A DNA stretch of 64,000 nt from Setophaga petechia (taxonomy: Eukaryota; Chordata; Aves; Passeriformes; Parulidae). The stretch is from the NCBI GenBank assembly GCA_024362935.1, contig JANCRA010000119.1, positions 1,247,501 to 1,311,500 of the forward strand, read 5' to 3'. Below are positions 22,969 through 33,507 of this stretch, piece after piece (positions within the stretch are counted from its first letter, which is position 1; the number at the start of each line of letters is the position of its first letter). Position numbers and translations under genes: made by a program. The notes under the pieces are model-generated. The model had not been told where the DNA came from. It made no database searches and saw only the letters and a program-made list of their open reading frames with translations.

Positions 22969-22986
22969 TGGCACCCAATGTGGGGC
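22969..22986 (+). other. Primer binding site, lysine-tRNA type
   Basis: TGGCACCCAATGTGGGGC differs from the lysine tRNA(1,2) site TGGCGCCCAACGTGGGGC at two CpG-type positions. It lies 11 nt downstream of the LTR end, an unusually wide gap that all three ERVL copies share. Confidence 0.75.
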
Positions 22987-24404
22987 TGGAAAAGGTGGAA
23001 AAAAGCTCTTCAATTTGTGTGTTTGTTGTTGTTAAAGCAGTCAGTAGACGTGCTGCTTGAATCCATAATGTGTCTGGGGGTGAAAGCCTTCATGTGGCTC
23101 TGGTCTCTAGACCTTTTTGAGATGTCAATACCTTTCTGGTCACTAGGAATATTGTCCATAACACGTAATTTTTGCGGTAGAGCAGCACGGATGGGAATAG
23201 CTGTTCTGCTGGCCTTGGTGATAATGATTTATAAAGCGTTTACAAAGATACTGGCGTCTCTTTACGACATGTATGGTTTTTGGTTTCTTTGTCCTACCCT
23301 GCATCCCAATTCCAGTAGCACATTTTGGGAATTTATTAGTAATTACACTCAGTCTAGTAATTACACTCAGTCTGTTAGAGGAGGAGCCGAGAATACAGCT
23401 TTCCAGCCTTTCTTTTCCTTCTTCTCCTCTGGATCTGTGATGTCACTTTTTGAGAATGTTCCGTTTCCCCTGAATGTTAAAGAGACCATCTTTCTGGTAT
23501 TTAATCTGGTAGGCTTCCTCTATGTTGTCTGTAGCCTCTCTAGAGTGAGGGCTGAGATATCCAGAGGAGCTGGTGAGACCCCTGACCCAGAAGCAGATGC
23601 AGGCGTGAAAAATCCTGAGTGGTGTGGAAAATGGGAAAATATAGGCCAAACCCTGAAGGAATTTTCTGATCCTGTAGACTGGGATTTTCCACGGGAGCAA
23701 ATTCAGAACCCAGCTGAGGTGAAGAAATACCTAAGAGAGAAGTGCCGTGACGATACTAAGGAGAAAAGGCTAATTGCAATAAGCTGGGCCCTGGCCTATG
23801 CTTATCGCACTTTGTTAGATAGTGTAGGGCAGCAGACAGAGGCAGGGGGGCAGGGAGATAAATCAGCTATCCCAGTCACTCAAGCTGTAGCCAACAGCCC
23901 AGGCTCGAAGCCAGTAGCCAAACCAGATAGTGAGCCTAAGCCAGCATCTAAACCCATGGCTGTTGCTACCAGTACTAGAAGTGGGAAATGCACGGAAAAA
24001 ACTAATTGACCAATGGATGATGATGATGATGGTGATACAGGAGAAGGAACCTCGATGCCTCCTGACATAAAATCAGGAGTCAAAGCAGCAGGTGCAAGAT
24101 CAGATGCAAATATTGAGTCCTTTTCCCTGAAGGACCTTCGTGGCTTACGGAAGGATTACACCCAATGACCTGATGAATCCATAATTAGTTGGTTAGTCCA
24201 TCTCTGGGATGCTGCAGGCAAGGCTACAATTCTGGAAGGCACTGAAGCGAGGCATTTGGGATCCCTGTCACAGGATCCTGTCATCGACCAAGGAATGATG
24301 AGGGGGGCTAGTCCACGCAGCCTCTGGTCTCAGGTCTTGGACAGTGTTGCACAAAGATACCTGTGTGCAGATGATCTTTATATGCAACAAACTCAGTGGA
24401 AGAC
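22987..24404 (+). pseudogene. gag: leader plus gag, first part
   Basis: One frame is open from within the LTR (22891) through the primer site to a TGA at 24007, 372 codons. It contains SLDLFEMSIPFWSLGILSI, a hydrophobic stretch MGIAVLLALVIMIYKAF, a second one ETIFLVFNLVGFLYVVCSL, then Gag (AEISRGAGETPDPEADAGV; NPAEVKKYLREKC). After the stop the frame continues with an Asp run and SLKDLRGLRKDYT, a second stop near 24166, and DPVIDQGMMRGA. It is cut at 24404 by a solo LTR. The joined hydrophobic leader and Gag in one frame is the clearest case in the window. Confidence 0.75.
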
Positions 24405-24936
24405 TGTAGTAAATGCCACAAGCCTTCCCAAGGCACCATGGAGGCTTTAACTATAAGAATGCTGACACAGCAGCAGAGAGGGTTCCGACCCCAGACTCGC
24501 AACGTATCTTTGTACCCTTATAAGGAAAAAAACTTGTTAACCCTACTATTGGTCACTTGTAAACCCTCTAACCTTCGCCCATTGGTCAAGTTTGGAGGCT
24601 GGCCAAGGGTATAAAAGTAGCTTACTGTGCCCTACTAACGGAGAAGAAGAATCAGGTCCTTTCACGTCCCCCCGAATAAACCATCTCCATGGAACAGCCG
24701 GCGTCTCCCTTCTCCTCTCTCTCTGTCTGCCTGAAACCTATGCCTGGGGAAGTCAAGCCTAGCAGTAGCTGAAATCCTAAAGAGCTGATATCACTATAAG
24801 AGCTGTTATCACTCTGCTGGCTGGAAGGCTCCCCGTGGCTCGGGTCCGAGCGGGCTGGACTCCGGGACTCTGTCCTTTCCTGGAAAAAAGGTCCCGAACC
24901 AACGCCCTGCTATTAAGACCCCCCGAGGCCTCAATA
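24405..24936 (+). mobile_element. Solo LTR with TG...TA ends, nested in gag
   Basis: The 532-bp insert begins TGTAGTAAATGCC and ends CCTCAATA. It is bounded by GAAGAC at 24399-24404 and 24937-24942. TATAAAA at 24610-24616 and AATAAA at 24675-24680 set the orientation. Sister gag sequence at 6520 runs across the target without the insert. A second copy at 58586-59140 has the same ends. A 6-bp duplication suggests an ERVK-like integrase. Confidence 0.88.
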
Positions 24937-25686
24937 GAAGACCATAGAGCAAGGGATCCAATGCCTGAGAGAAAAGGCAGTGGCAAAGATTATCTTCTCA
25001 GATGACGTGACAACTAAGAACACAGACTTGGTACCATGCACATCTGTGATGTGGTGAAAACTTGTGCAACTTGGGCCACATGAATATGCTTCTGCCTTAG
25101 CCATAATGAAGAGGGATGAGAGGGAAGAGACTGTGCTGGATATGGCAAGGAAGCTCCGAGCATATGCAGATGCTGTGCATAGCTCAACACAGGCCAGAAT
25201 CACAGCGGTGGAAACGCTTCTGCAGAAATTAGAGGATAAAATAGAGGAGAATCATAAGAAGCTCAGAGAGGAGATTAAAGAAGACCTTCTCCAAATCTCT
25301 GCAGAACAGATCAGAGGTTCTGGTATCCAAGGCAGACATTTCCCAGATGGCGAGAGAAGGTACACCCCGCGAGCTGAGCTGTAGTTCTACCTGAGTGTTT
25401 GTGGAAAAAACATGAGGAGGTGGGATGGAAAACCTACTGCTGTTCTGGCACGACAGGTGCGTGAATTGAAGGAAGCCACCAGAAGGAAAGTAACTCCAGA
25501 TGCCCGTAGCTGAACTGCCAGGTCTGATCCCCTTGAAGGAACATCCAAGACATATACCCAGGGAAAGAAGGATATCCAGGCTTAGAGGGGCCCTGCCTCT
25601 AGCCAGGTAGAGGCCAGGGAAAATTGTGTTTTCTGGACTGTGTGGATTTGTTGGCCTGGCACATCGGAACCACAAGAGTATAAAGC
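24937..25686 (+). pseudogene. gag: gag C-terminal part
   Basis: The Gag frame resumes after the LTR. The longest open piece (25064-25384, 106 codons) has a charged helical stretch VETLLQKLEDKIEENHKKL that could form a coiled coil. Stops at about 25057 and 25382 break it. I see no CCHC knuckle; spuma and ERVL Gags often lack one. It leads without clear spacing into protease. Confidence 0.65.
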
Positions 25687-26616
25687 TTGGTTGATACTGG
25701 TGCTCAATGTACATTAATCCCGTCGAGACATGTGGGGACAGAGTCTGTTTCTATTGCTGGTGTGACAGGGGGATCCCAGGATTTCACTTTGGTGGAAGCT
25801 GATGTGAGCCTGACTGGGATTGAGTGGAAGAAACATCCTATCATGACTGGCCCAGAGGCCCCATGTATTTTGGGTATGGACTACCTTCAAAGTGGGTATT
25901 TCAAAGACCCAAAGGGAGTCAGATGGGCATTTGGAATAGCTGCTGTAGAGACAGAGGGTATCAAGCAGTTGAACAGCTGGCCTGGACTGTCAGAAAACCC
26001 ATCTGCAGTAGGACTCCTGAAGGTAGAAGAGCAACGAGTGCCAATTGCCACCTCAGCAGTGCACTGCTGGCAGTACCAAACGAATCGAGATGCTGTGATC
26101 CCCATCCACAAAATGATCCGTGAGCTGGAGAGCCAAGGGGTGGTCAGCAAGACCCACTCACCCTTCAACAGCCCCATTTGGCCTGTGCGTAAATCTGAAG
26201 GAGAATGGAGAGTGACAGTGGACTATCGTGCATTGAATGAAGTGACTCCACCACTGAGCTTTGCTGTGCCAGACATGCTGGAACTCCAGTACGAGCTGGA
26301 GTCCAAGGCAGCAAGGTGGTACGCCACTATGGACATTGCCAATGCATTTTTCTCCATTCCTCTGGCAGCAGAATGCAGGCCTCAGTTTGCTTTCACCTGG
26401 AGAGGCGTGCAGTACACCTGGAACCAACTGCCCAAGGGGTGGAAGCACAGCCCCACCATCTGCCATGGACTGATCCAGGCTGCACTGGAAAAGGGTGAGG
26501 CTCCAGAGCACTTGCAGTACATCGATGACATCATTGCATGGGGGAACACAGCAATGGAAGTATTTGAGAGAGAAGAGAGGATCATCAGGACTCTGCTAGA
26601 AGCTGAAGAAGAGTAA
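25687..26616 (+). pseudogene. pol: pol: protease and reverse transcriptase, open fragment
   Basis: A 309-codon open frame encodes a retroviral aspartic protease (VDTGAQCTLIP at residues 2-12, GMDYLQSGYF near 65) followed by RT. RT landmarks are the first catalytic Asp in ATMDIANAFFSIPL (near 215) and YIDDIIAWG (near 278), both intact. The frame then breaks at 26616; RT thumb and connection continue at 26617-27050 in another frame (FLGVMGFWRMHIPEYSQI). The enzyme copies viral RNA to DNA. The frameshift makes the copy defective. Confidence 0.85.
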
Positions 26617-27178
26617 AGTCAAGGGACCTGCACAAGAGATCCAGTTCCTGGGAACCAAGTGGCAAGATGGACAGCGTCAGATTCCCAGTGAGGTCTTCAA
26701 CAAAATCACTGTGATATCTCCACCAACTAGCAAGAAGGAAGCACAAGCTTTCCTAGGTGTCATGGGTTTTTGGAGGATGCATATTCCCGAATACAGTCAG
26801 ATCGTGAGCCCTCTTTACCTGGTCACCTGCAAGAAGAACGAGTCCCTTTGGGGCCCTGAACAGCAACAAGCCTTTGCCCAGATTAAGCAGGAGATCGGTC
26901 ATGCAGCAGCCCTTGGCCCAGTCAAGACAGGACCAGAGGTGAAGAACATGCTTTACTCTGCAGTCAGAAACCATGGCTTGTCCTGGAGCCTTTGGCAGAA
27001 GGTGCCTGGGGAGACTCAGGGTCGACCACTGGGATTTTGGAGTTGAAGCTACAGAGGGTCCGAAGCCAACTACAACACACCAACAGAGAAGGAAATCTTG
27101 GCTGCCTGTGAAGGAGTCCAGGCTGCCTCAGAGGCGACTGGCACAGAAGCACAACTCCTCCTGGCACCCTGACTACGG
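26617..27178 (+). pseudogene. pol: pol: RT thumb and connection, frameshifted
   Basis: Sequence following the RT palm carries FLGTKWQDGQ and AQAFLGVMGFWRMHIPEY, then PEQQQAFAQIKQEI, the usual connection to RNase H. The main open piece is 26711-27046. Frame changes on both sides separate it from RT and RNase H. The sister provirus breaks off at the point equivalent to about 26926. Confidence 0.75.
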
Positions 27179-27970
27179 GTGCTGGGGTGGATGTTCAAAG
27201 GCAAGGTTTCCACCACCCACCATGCCACTGACACTACATGGAGTAAATGGATTGCTCTTATCACACAGCACGCCCGTTTTGGAAACCTGAATTGCCCTGG
27301 GATTTTGGAGGTAATTACAAATTGGCCCGAAGGTGAGAGTTTTGGTGCCACACATGAAGAACAAGCACCAGTGACATGGGCTGAAGAGGCTCCTCCATAT
27401 AACCAACTGCCCCCAGAGGAAACATGCTACGCTCTTTTCACTGATGGTTCCTGTGGCATTGTAGGGATGAACCAGAAGTGGAAAGCAGCCGTATGGAGCC
27501 CCACACGACAGGTCGCAGAGGCCACTGAAGGAGAAGGTGGATCAAGTCAACTTGCTGAACTCAAAGCCGGTCAGTTGGCCCTGGACATTGCAGAAAGAGA
27601 GAAGTGGCCAAAGCTCTACCTTTACACTGATTCATGGACGGTAGCCAATGCTTTGTGGGGATGGCTGGAGAGGTGGAAAGAGGCCAACTGGCAGTGTAGG
27701 GGAAAACAAATTTGGGCTGCTGATGAGTGGAAAGACATTGCTACCAGGGCAGGGAGGTTACCTGTGAAAGTCCGCCGTGTAGATGCCCATGTCCCCAAGA
27801 GTAGAGCCAATGAGGAGCACCAAAACAATGAGCAGGTAGACCAGGCTGCAAAGATAGGGCTGTCCAAGATAGACCTGGATTGGGAGCACAAGGGAGAGCT
27901 AATCCTACCTCGATGGGCCCATGATGCCTCAGGCCATCAGGGCAGAGATGCCACCTATAAGTGGGCATGA
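27179..27970 (+). pseudogene. pol: pol: RNase H and start of integrase
   Basis: A 263-codon open frame with the RNase H fold: FTDGSCG near residue 89 (Asp), QLAELKAGQLAL near 123 (Glu), LYTDSWTVANALWGW near 147 (Asp) and NNEQVDQAAKIGL near 212 (Asp). All four acidic positions are kept. The tail HDASGHQGRDATYKWA is the integrase zinc-binding region start and ends at a TGA. Activity of an isolated fragment is not expected because the polyprotein is broken on both sides. Confidence 0.8.
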
Positions 27971-28751
27971 GACCGAGGGGTAGATTTAACCATGGCCAGT
28001 ATTTCTCAGGTTATCCATGACTGTGAGATGTGTGCTGCCATCAAGCAGGCCAAGCGAGTGAAGCCCCTGTAGTTTGGTGGGCGATGGTCCAAGTACAAGT
28101 ACAGGGATGTCTGGCAGATTGACTCCATCACACTGCCCCAGACACGCCAAGGCAAGTACCATGTGCTGACCATGGTGGAAGCCACCACTGGATGGTTGGA
28201 CACCTACCCTGTGCCTCACGCCACTGCCCAGAGCACCATCCTGGGTCTGGAAAAGCAAATCCTGTGGAGACATAGCACCCCTGAGAGAATTGAGTCCAAC
28301 AACGGGACCCATTTTAAGAATGGCCTTATCAACACTTGGTCTAGAGAACATGGTATTGAATGGATATATCATATCTCCTATCATGCACCAGCTGCTGGGA
28401 AAGTTAAATGGTACAATGGACTGCTTAAGACTACCCTGAAGGCACTTGGTGGAGGAACTTTTAGAAATTGGGAAATTAACTTAGCAAAGGCCAGCTGGAT
28501 GGTCAACACCAAAGGGGCCAACAATCGAAACTGGTCCTGCCCAGTCTGAACTCTTGCACACAATGGATGGAGATAAAGTCCCTGTGGTACACATGAGAGA
28601 TATTTCAGGAAAGACTGTTTGGATTAATCCCACCTCAGTCAAGGATGAACCCATCTGTCAAATTGATTTTGTTCAGGGACCTGGTTACACTTGGTGGGTA
28701 ATGCAGAAAGATGGAGAAATCCATTGTGTACCACAGGGAAACCTAGTCTGA
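27971..28751 (+). pseudogene. pol: pol: integrase, catalytic residues lost
   Basis: The zinc-binding part (CEMCAAIKQAKRVKP) is followed by a stop at 28069. The core has WQIDSITLP (first Asp kept). The second acidic site reads ESNNGTHF with Asn in place of Asp. The Glu site reads GKVKWYNG with Lys. The frame ends at 28549 and the C-terminal domain (GDKVPVVHMRDISGKTVWI) continues in another frame to 28751. The copy at 6070-6516 keeps Asp and Glu at the last two sites. This integrase is dead by stop, frameshift and active-site change. Confidence 0.85.
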
Positions 28752-28790
28752 AGTGAGAACTGTGTGTAAGGTTTCATTGTGATGCAGATG

Positions 28791-28810
28791 GAAATAGAAT
28801 AAGGGGTGGA
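28791..28810 (+). other. Polypurine tract
   Basis: GAAATAGAATAAGGGGTGGA lies 3 nt before the 3' LTR. It matches the tract of the left-arm ERVL, although the LTR that follows is of a different subfamily. Confidence 0.75.
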
Positions 28811-28813
28811 TAA

Positions 28814-29437
28814 TGTCCTGGATTGCAACGCACTGTGTGTATTCTATTTGTCATCTGTTAGAGGTGTGGCAGTTATCTTCTGTTAATTGGGCAGTTTTCT
28901 TTATCTCTTTCACAAACCAGTCCTCCCTCTGGGGAGACATCTGCTGTTAATGGGTTTTTGAATGTCACTGCATGACTGATAAAATTACATCATCCCATTG
29001 TGAGATGCTCCACCCAGAGGGAGGAGTGAAGCACTCCGTCCTGGATATAATCTGAGATTTTGGGACACCCGAACAGCCTTTCCACTGGATTCCCAGAGGA
29101 GCAGCTGTCCCTTCCACTGGATTCCCAGAGGAAGGCCAGGCCCATCTATACCACCACTAGATCTTCAGAGGAAGATTACACTCATACACAAGATCACTGC
29201 TCCAACAGAACCACATCTGTCTGCAGAAAAACTGCAGGAGGACTTCAGCCACCATTTTAATTGCACTGCTACCAACACCCTGACCCACAGGGTGTCAGGT
29301 CGTATTCTGACTCTGTCAGTGTTGTTTTGTATTACTGCATTGTTTATTTTAGTTAGATTTTCTTCTCTAATAAAGAACTGTTATTGCTGCTCCCATATCT
29401 GTGCCTGAGAGCCCCCTTTAATTTCAAAATGATAACA
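28814..29437 (+). repeat. 3' LTR (LTR-B) of the second ERVL
   Basis: The 624-bp LTR begins TGTCCTGGATTGC and ends AAAATGATAACA. It is of the type of the solo LTR 11251-11810 and not of the LTR-A at 22299. CTAATAAAGAAC near 29369 is the polyadenylation signal. No target duplication is visible between 22294-22298 (GTCAG) and 29438-29442 (ATTCG). Confidence 0.75.
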
Positions 29438-29559
29438 ATTCGGAGGGAAGGAGTTTGCATTTTCCATTTCAGGGGCGTCTTCTCCCTTCATTAGCCGACA
29501 CTTGCCTTTTCAAGCCGTGACATGGGGAAGGGTTCAAAGCCCCAGTTATAACGCAAATA

Positions 29560-30313
29560 AAGTTTGAAGGAACAAATAAAATAGGAATAGGGGATGTTCT
29601 ATTAGTTCCAGAACAAACGGGAAATTTATTAGGACAGAATTTAGAGGTGCAGTTTGACATTGGAATGCCCCCAGAGGAAGGGAAAATGGTAGTTCAGCTT
29701 CCCCAATAAAGGGAAGAGAGGAGAAAATTCATGAGATGGTGTGGGCAAAAAAACAAACAAACAAACAAAAAAACTGACATAAATTAAACATGAAACCTAT
29801 AGTAATAAAAATAGTTAATGAGAACCATCCAGTTCAGGTATGATAAATCCACTCTCCCTGGAGGGGAGATGAGGACTGCAGCCATTGATCCAGCCCCTGC
29901 TTGAGGACAGGACCTTAGAACCATGTATGTCCCCCCCATAATACACCCATATCACCAGTAAAGAAGTCAGATGGGACTTACAGGCTTGTCCAAGATTTAA
30001 GAGAAAAGAATGAAAGAGCCGTGAATTGATACCCAGTAGTGCCTAACCCCTACACACTACTGAGTAATATCTCCCCAGCATACCAGTGGTTTATCATGAT
30101 AGACCTAAAAGATACTTTTTGGGTGTGTCTACTGGCAGAGGAAAGAGGGATATACTTGCCTTTGAATGGGAGGACCCCGATTCCAGGAGGAAGCAACTTT
30201 GATGGACTGGGTTACCCCAAGGGTTTTCTGAATCCCCGCACCTGTTTGGTCAAACCCTAGGAGAAGTAACACAACTCTTCTCCATTAAACCTGAGATAAA
30301 GCTCATCCAGTAT
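29560..30313 (+). pseudogene. pol: pol: protease end and RT start
   Basis: At 29590-29706 the frame reads DVLLVPEQTGNLLGQNLEVQ, like the end of a class I protease, then stops. At about 29960 RT begins (LVQDLREKNERAVN, then stop). The open frame 30039-30260 contains IMIDLKDTFWVCLL with the first catalytic Asp. Several stops and a frame change near 30258 follow. The RT N-terminal half is present but broken. Confidence 0.72.
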
Positions 30314-30904
30314 ATGGATGATTTCCTTCTCTCAGGACAGGAAGAAAACAAAGTTCAAGAATCCACCATAGTGTTGTTAAATTTTCTAGGAAACCAAGGA
30401 CTTCAAGTATCAAAAGGGAAACTCCAATTTGTAGAGCGGGAAGTAAAATTCCTAGGACATGTGATTTGTCAAGGGAGCTGGCGGCTGAGCCCTGGGAGAA
30501 TTATGGGGATAGTCTCACTCCAATGGCCAAAAACTAAGAGGGAAGTCAGAAGGTTTTTAGGCTTGTTGGGATACTGTAGGCTATGGATTGAAGGATACAC
30601 ACAGGCCGTCAAGTTCTTGTATGAAAAGTTAGTAGAAGAAGAGATTAGGTGGGAAAAAGATGATGAGCAAAAGTTTGAAGATTTAATTCAAAAATCAGTC
30701 AGTGCACTGTCATGGAGTCTTCCTGCCTTAGACAAACCTTTTTATCTGCTTGTAGATGTAGAAAGAGGGGTAGGACATGGAGTATTAGCCCAGGACTTGG
30801 GAGGATCCAGGAAACCAGTGGCCTGTTTGTCAAAACTGCAAGACCCTGTTAGGTGGGGGCGGCCAACCTGCATTCAGCAGTGGCAGCAACTGCCCCACTT
30901 GTAG
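30314..30904 (+). pseudogene. pol: pol: RT palm to RNase H start, open fragment
   Basis: The 196-codon open frame follows a YMDDFLLSG active-site motif (30311-30337). It has LQFVEREVKFLGHVICQGSW and REVRRFLGLLGYCRLWI, hallmarks of the gamma-like RT thumb and connection, then the tether to RNase H (FYLLVDVERGVGHGVLAQDL). It ends where the frame moves to 30905. Confidence 0.82.
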
Positions 30905-31887
30905 AGAAAAGCAAAAAATTAACCTTTGGGAGAAAACTGAAAGTATACACGCCTCACTCAGTTAGATGCATCCTAAGCCAAAAGGCTGAGAAATGGCTCA
31001 CTGATTCCCGAGTGCTAAAATATGAAGCCATCTTAATAAATAGTGATTTAGAGCTGATCGTGAGTAACCAACTCAACCCTGCCCAGTTTTTGTATGGAGA
31101 ACCAGATGAGGAACTAATACATAATTGCCTAGAGGTTATAAACTATCAAACTAAAATAAAAGAGGACCTAACAGATCAACCACTCCAAGGTGGAAAACGA
31201 TTGTACATCAATGGATCTCCACGGGTAATAAAGGGGCACAGGGTATTGGGGTACGCTGTAGTGCATGAAGGGTTGGTAACTATAGAAAAGGGAAAGTTAC
31301 CTTCCAACTGGTCAGCCCAAGGTGTGAGTTGAATGCCCTAAAACGAGCTCTGGAAACATTAGCACAGAAAAGGGGAACAATATATACAGGACTCAAAATG
31401 CACTTTTGGAGTAGTGCATATCTTTGGAAAAATGTGGGAAGAGACTGGGCTATTAAATTCAAAGAGAAAGAGACTGATTCACAAAAAATTTCTTTTAGAA
31501 GAGTTAGAAACCTTACAATTACCAGAGGAAGTAGTGGTGGTATATGTTGAAAGACATCAAAAACAGGCGCAAGGGAACAATTTAGCCAATTTAGAAACTA
31601 AAAATGCAACTGAATCAGAGACAGAAAAACTAATAATAGTATTAACACCCATGAGAGAAGTGCACAAAGTCCCTGTATTCAGTGGGATTAAAGAGGTAGA
31701 ACTCCTTAAAATAGGAACCAAGAAAGATAATAAAGGGAAATGGAGATTTGCAGATGGGAGGCAAATGTTAAATAAACCCCTTGCCGAGAAAATGCTAGAA
31801 GGCATATATGGAACAACACACTGGGGTACCCAAGTGCTAAGTGATCAGTTTCTAAGGGATTGGGGATGCATAGAAATTTTTGGATAG
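30905..31887 (+). pseudogene. pol: pol: RNase H and integrase N-terminus
   Basis: Frames 30853-31332 and 31414-31887 together cover RNase H and the linker. The first carries LQGGKRLYINGSPRVIKGHR, where class I enzymes normally have an Asp in a TDGS-type motif; here Asn stands there. The second has VYVERHQKQAQGNNLANLET (RNase H end) and THWGTQVLSDQF (integrase zinc-binding region). A frame change near 31410 and a stop at 31887 break it. Confidence 0.72.
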
Positions 31888-32766
31888 CTAAACAAGTAAC
31901 TGAATGGTGTGTGATATGTCAACAAGTGAATAAGAAAATCATGAGGAAAACACCCAGGGGAGGGTGAGAACTGCCTTATGGCTCTTTCAAAACATCCAAG
32001 TAGACTTTACTGAGCTTCCCCAGGTACAAGGGTGGAAGTTTTTGCTAGTGATAGTAGATCACTTGACTCATTGGGCAGAGGTGGTACCCACTGTGAAACC
32101 CAATGCCAATGGTGTGAGTAAAACACTTCTAGAATCGGTCATTCCCCAATATGGGATCGCAAACAGGATTGATTCAGACTGGGGAATTTATTTCACATTG
32201 AAGATATGGCAGAAAGTTGTTCAGGCCCTGGAATTAAAATGGGAATTACACACTCCATGGCATCCACAGAGTTCTGGATGGATTGAGAGAATGAATCAAA
32301 CTCTTAAAAGAGCTCTAGTTAAGCTAATGATTGAAACCCAAATGTCATGGATAAAATGTCTCCCTTTGGCCTTGTTAAGAATTGGAAGCCAACCCCAGTC
32401 AGATCTGGGGGTGTCACCCTATGAAATGATGTTTGGGTTACCCTTCCTGACCTCACCCCAGAAGGTTGCCACCTATGAGGAAGGGGAACCAATGCCAAGA
32501 AATAAGTGATGCCCATAGCACAAACCTTAGAAGGGCTAAGACATAAAGGGGCAATTCCTCAAACTACCACCCTGGATTTCAGAATCCATAATAATAATCC
32601 TGGGGATTGGGTGATGATCAAATCATGGAGAGATCAGCCTCTAACTCCTCAGTGGGAAGGTCCCTTTCAGGTACTGCTCACCACCAAACTGGCCGTGCGA
32701 ACTGCAGAGTGGGGATGGACTCATGGCAACAGAGTCAAAATGGCAACAGAGTCAAAGGTCCAGTAG
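31888..32766 (+). pseudogene. pol: pol: integrase core and C-terminus
   Basis: The open frame 31964-32509 holds the core with the three acidic positions: QVDFTELPQ, RIDSDWGIYF and GWIERMNQTL. Downstream a frame change near 32508 leads to 32506-32766 with NPGDWVMIKSW and PQWEGPFQVLLTTKLAV, the C-terminal GPF-type domain. The core looks well preserved, but the upstream zinc-binding part has stops (31887-31960), so no whole integrase can be made. Confidence 0.82.
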
Positions 32767-32879
32767 AAGAATCCAAAGAATGGACTGTAACATCCAAGCT
32801 GGGTGAAACAAGATTGACTCTCAAGCAGAGACTGAGACACAACCAGAAAAACACCAAGACACCCAAAAAGTAGAGTCAA

Positions 32880-33500
32880 ACTTCCACCAACCAGCTTGAG
32901 AACTCTTCCTGGTTTAATGGGTGAGAATTACCAGCATCTGTTGAGGGGAAGTACACAAGAGAGTGTAAAAGGTCATGGGGAAGCTTCTTTAAAAAAATAA
33001 GAAAAAGGAACGAGGGCAAGACTGGGTTGGCCCCTTTGTTTGCTACCAAGAAGGCTCCATAGCCCTGCTGCGGGTAGCAACCCTGGAGGCATGGTAAGGT
33101 AGGGACAAAAGGCCATACCAGACCTCTATAATTCCTCAGTTGTCTTTTAATTCAACAGGGACTGGAGGGCAGGACCGAGTTGGCCTCTGTACTCACCCCT
33201 AAGATACACCAGCTATGGGTAGCAGCCACATAGGCACGGTAGATGGGAGTCAAAGTCATACTGGACCTCTGTGATGCCCTTTTGTCCATTCCAAATAAGT
33301 GTGTCTAAGGAAAACCTGAAGCTTTTTCTCCTGTTCCCACTGTCCTTGCCCACATCAACAGATGCTGGTATGACTCATTCAAGAGACAGACAATTTTTTT
33401 TAATTAATTGTTTGAGCAAAATTACTTCTAGAAAAAGAAAAGCAGAGCTTGTTATAGATGAGTAATCCTAGGGTTGCCTCACAATTAAGGGGTGAATATT
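32880..33500 (+). other. 3' region of the class I ERV with a duplicated segment
   Basis: No env motif is seen. Two related stretches of about 120 bp at 33020-33140 and 33170-33290 share GGTTGGCC/GAGTTGGCC, CTxxGGGTAGCA and ACCTCT. They look like an old tandem duplication about 155 bp apart. A CACAATTAAGGGGTGAA tract near 33479 could be the polypurine tract. Confidence 0.5.
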
Positions 33501-33507
33501 AAATATA

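Larger units (their letters stand above)
22299..29437 (+). mobile_element. ERVL-type provirus with unlike LTRs
   Basis: The order is 5' LTR-A (22299-22957), lysine-type primer site, leader and gag, nested solo LTR (24405-24936), gag end, protease-RT, RNase H, integrase, polypurine tract, 3' LTR-B (28814-29437). Gag-pro-pol order without env and a spuma-like pol identify class III. Stops and frameshifts lie in gag (24007, 24166), after RT (26616) and in integrase. The two LTRs belong to different subfamilies, so the element is mosaic. Confidence 0.85.
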
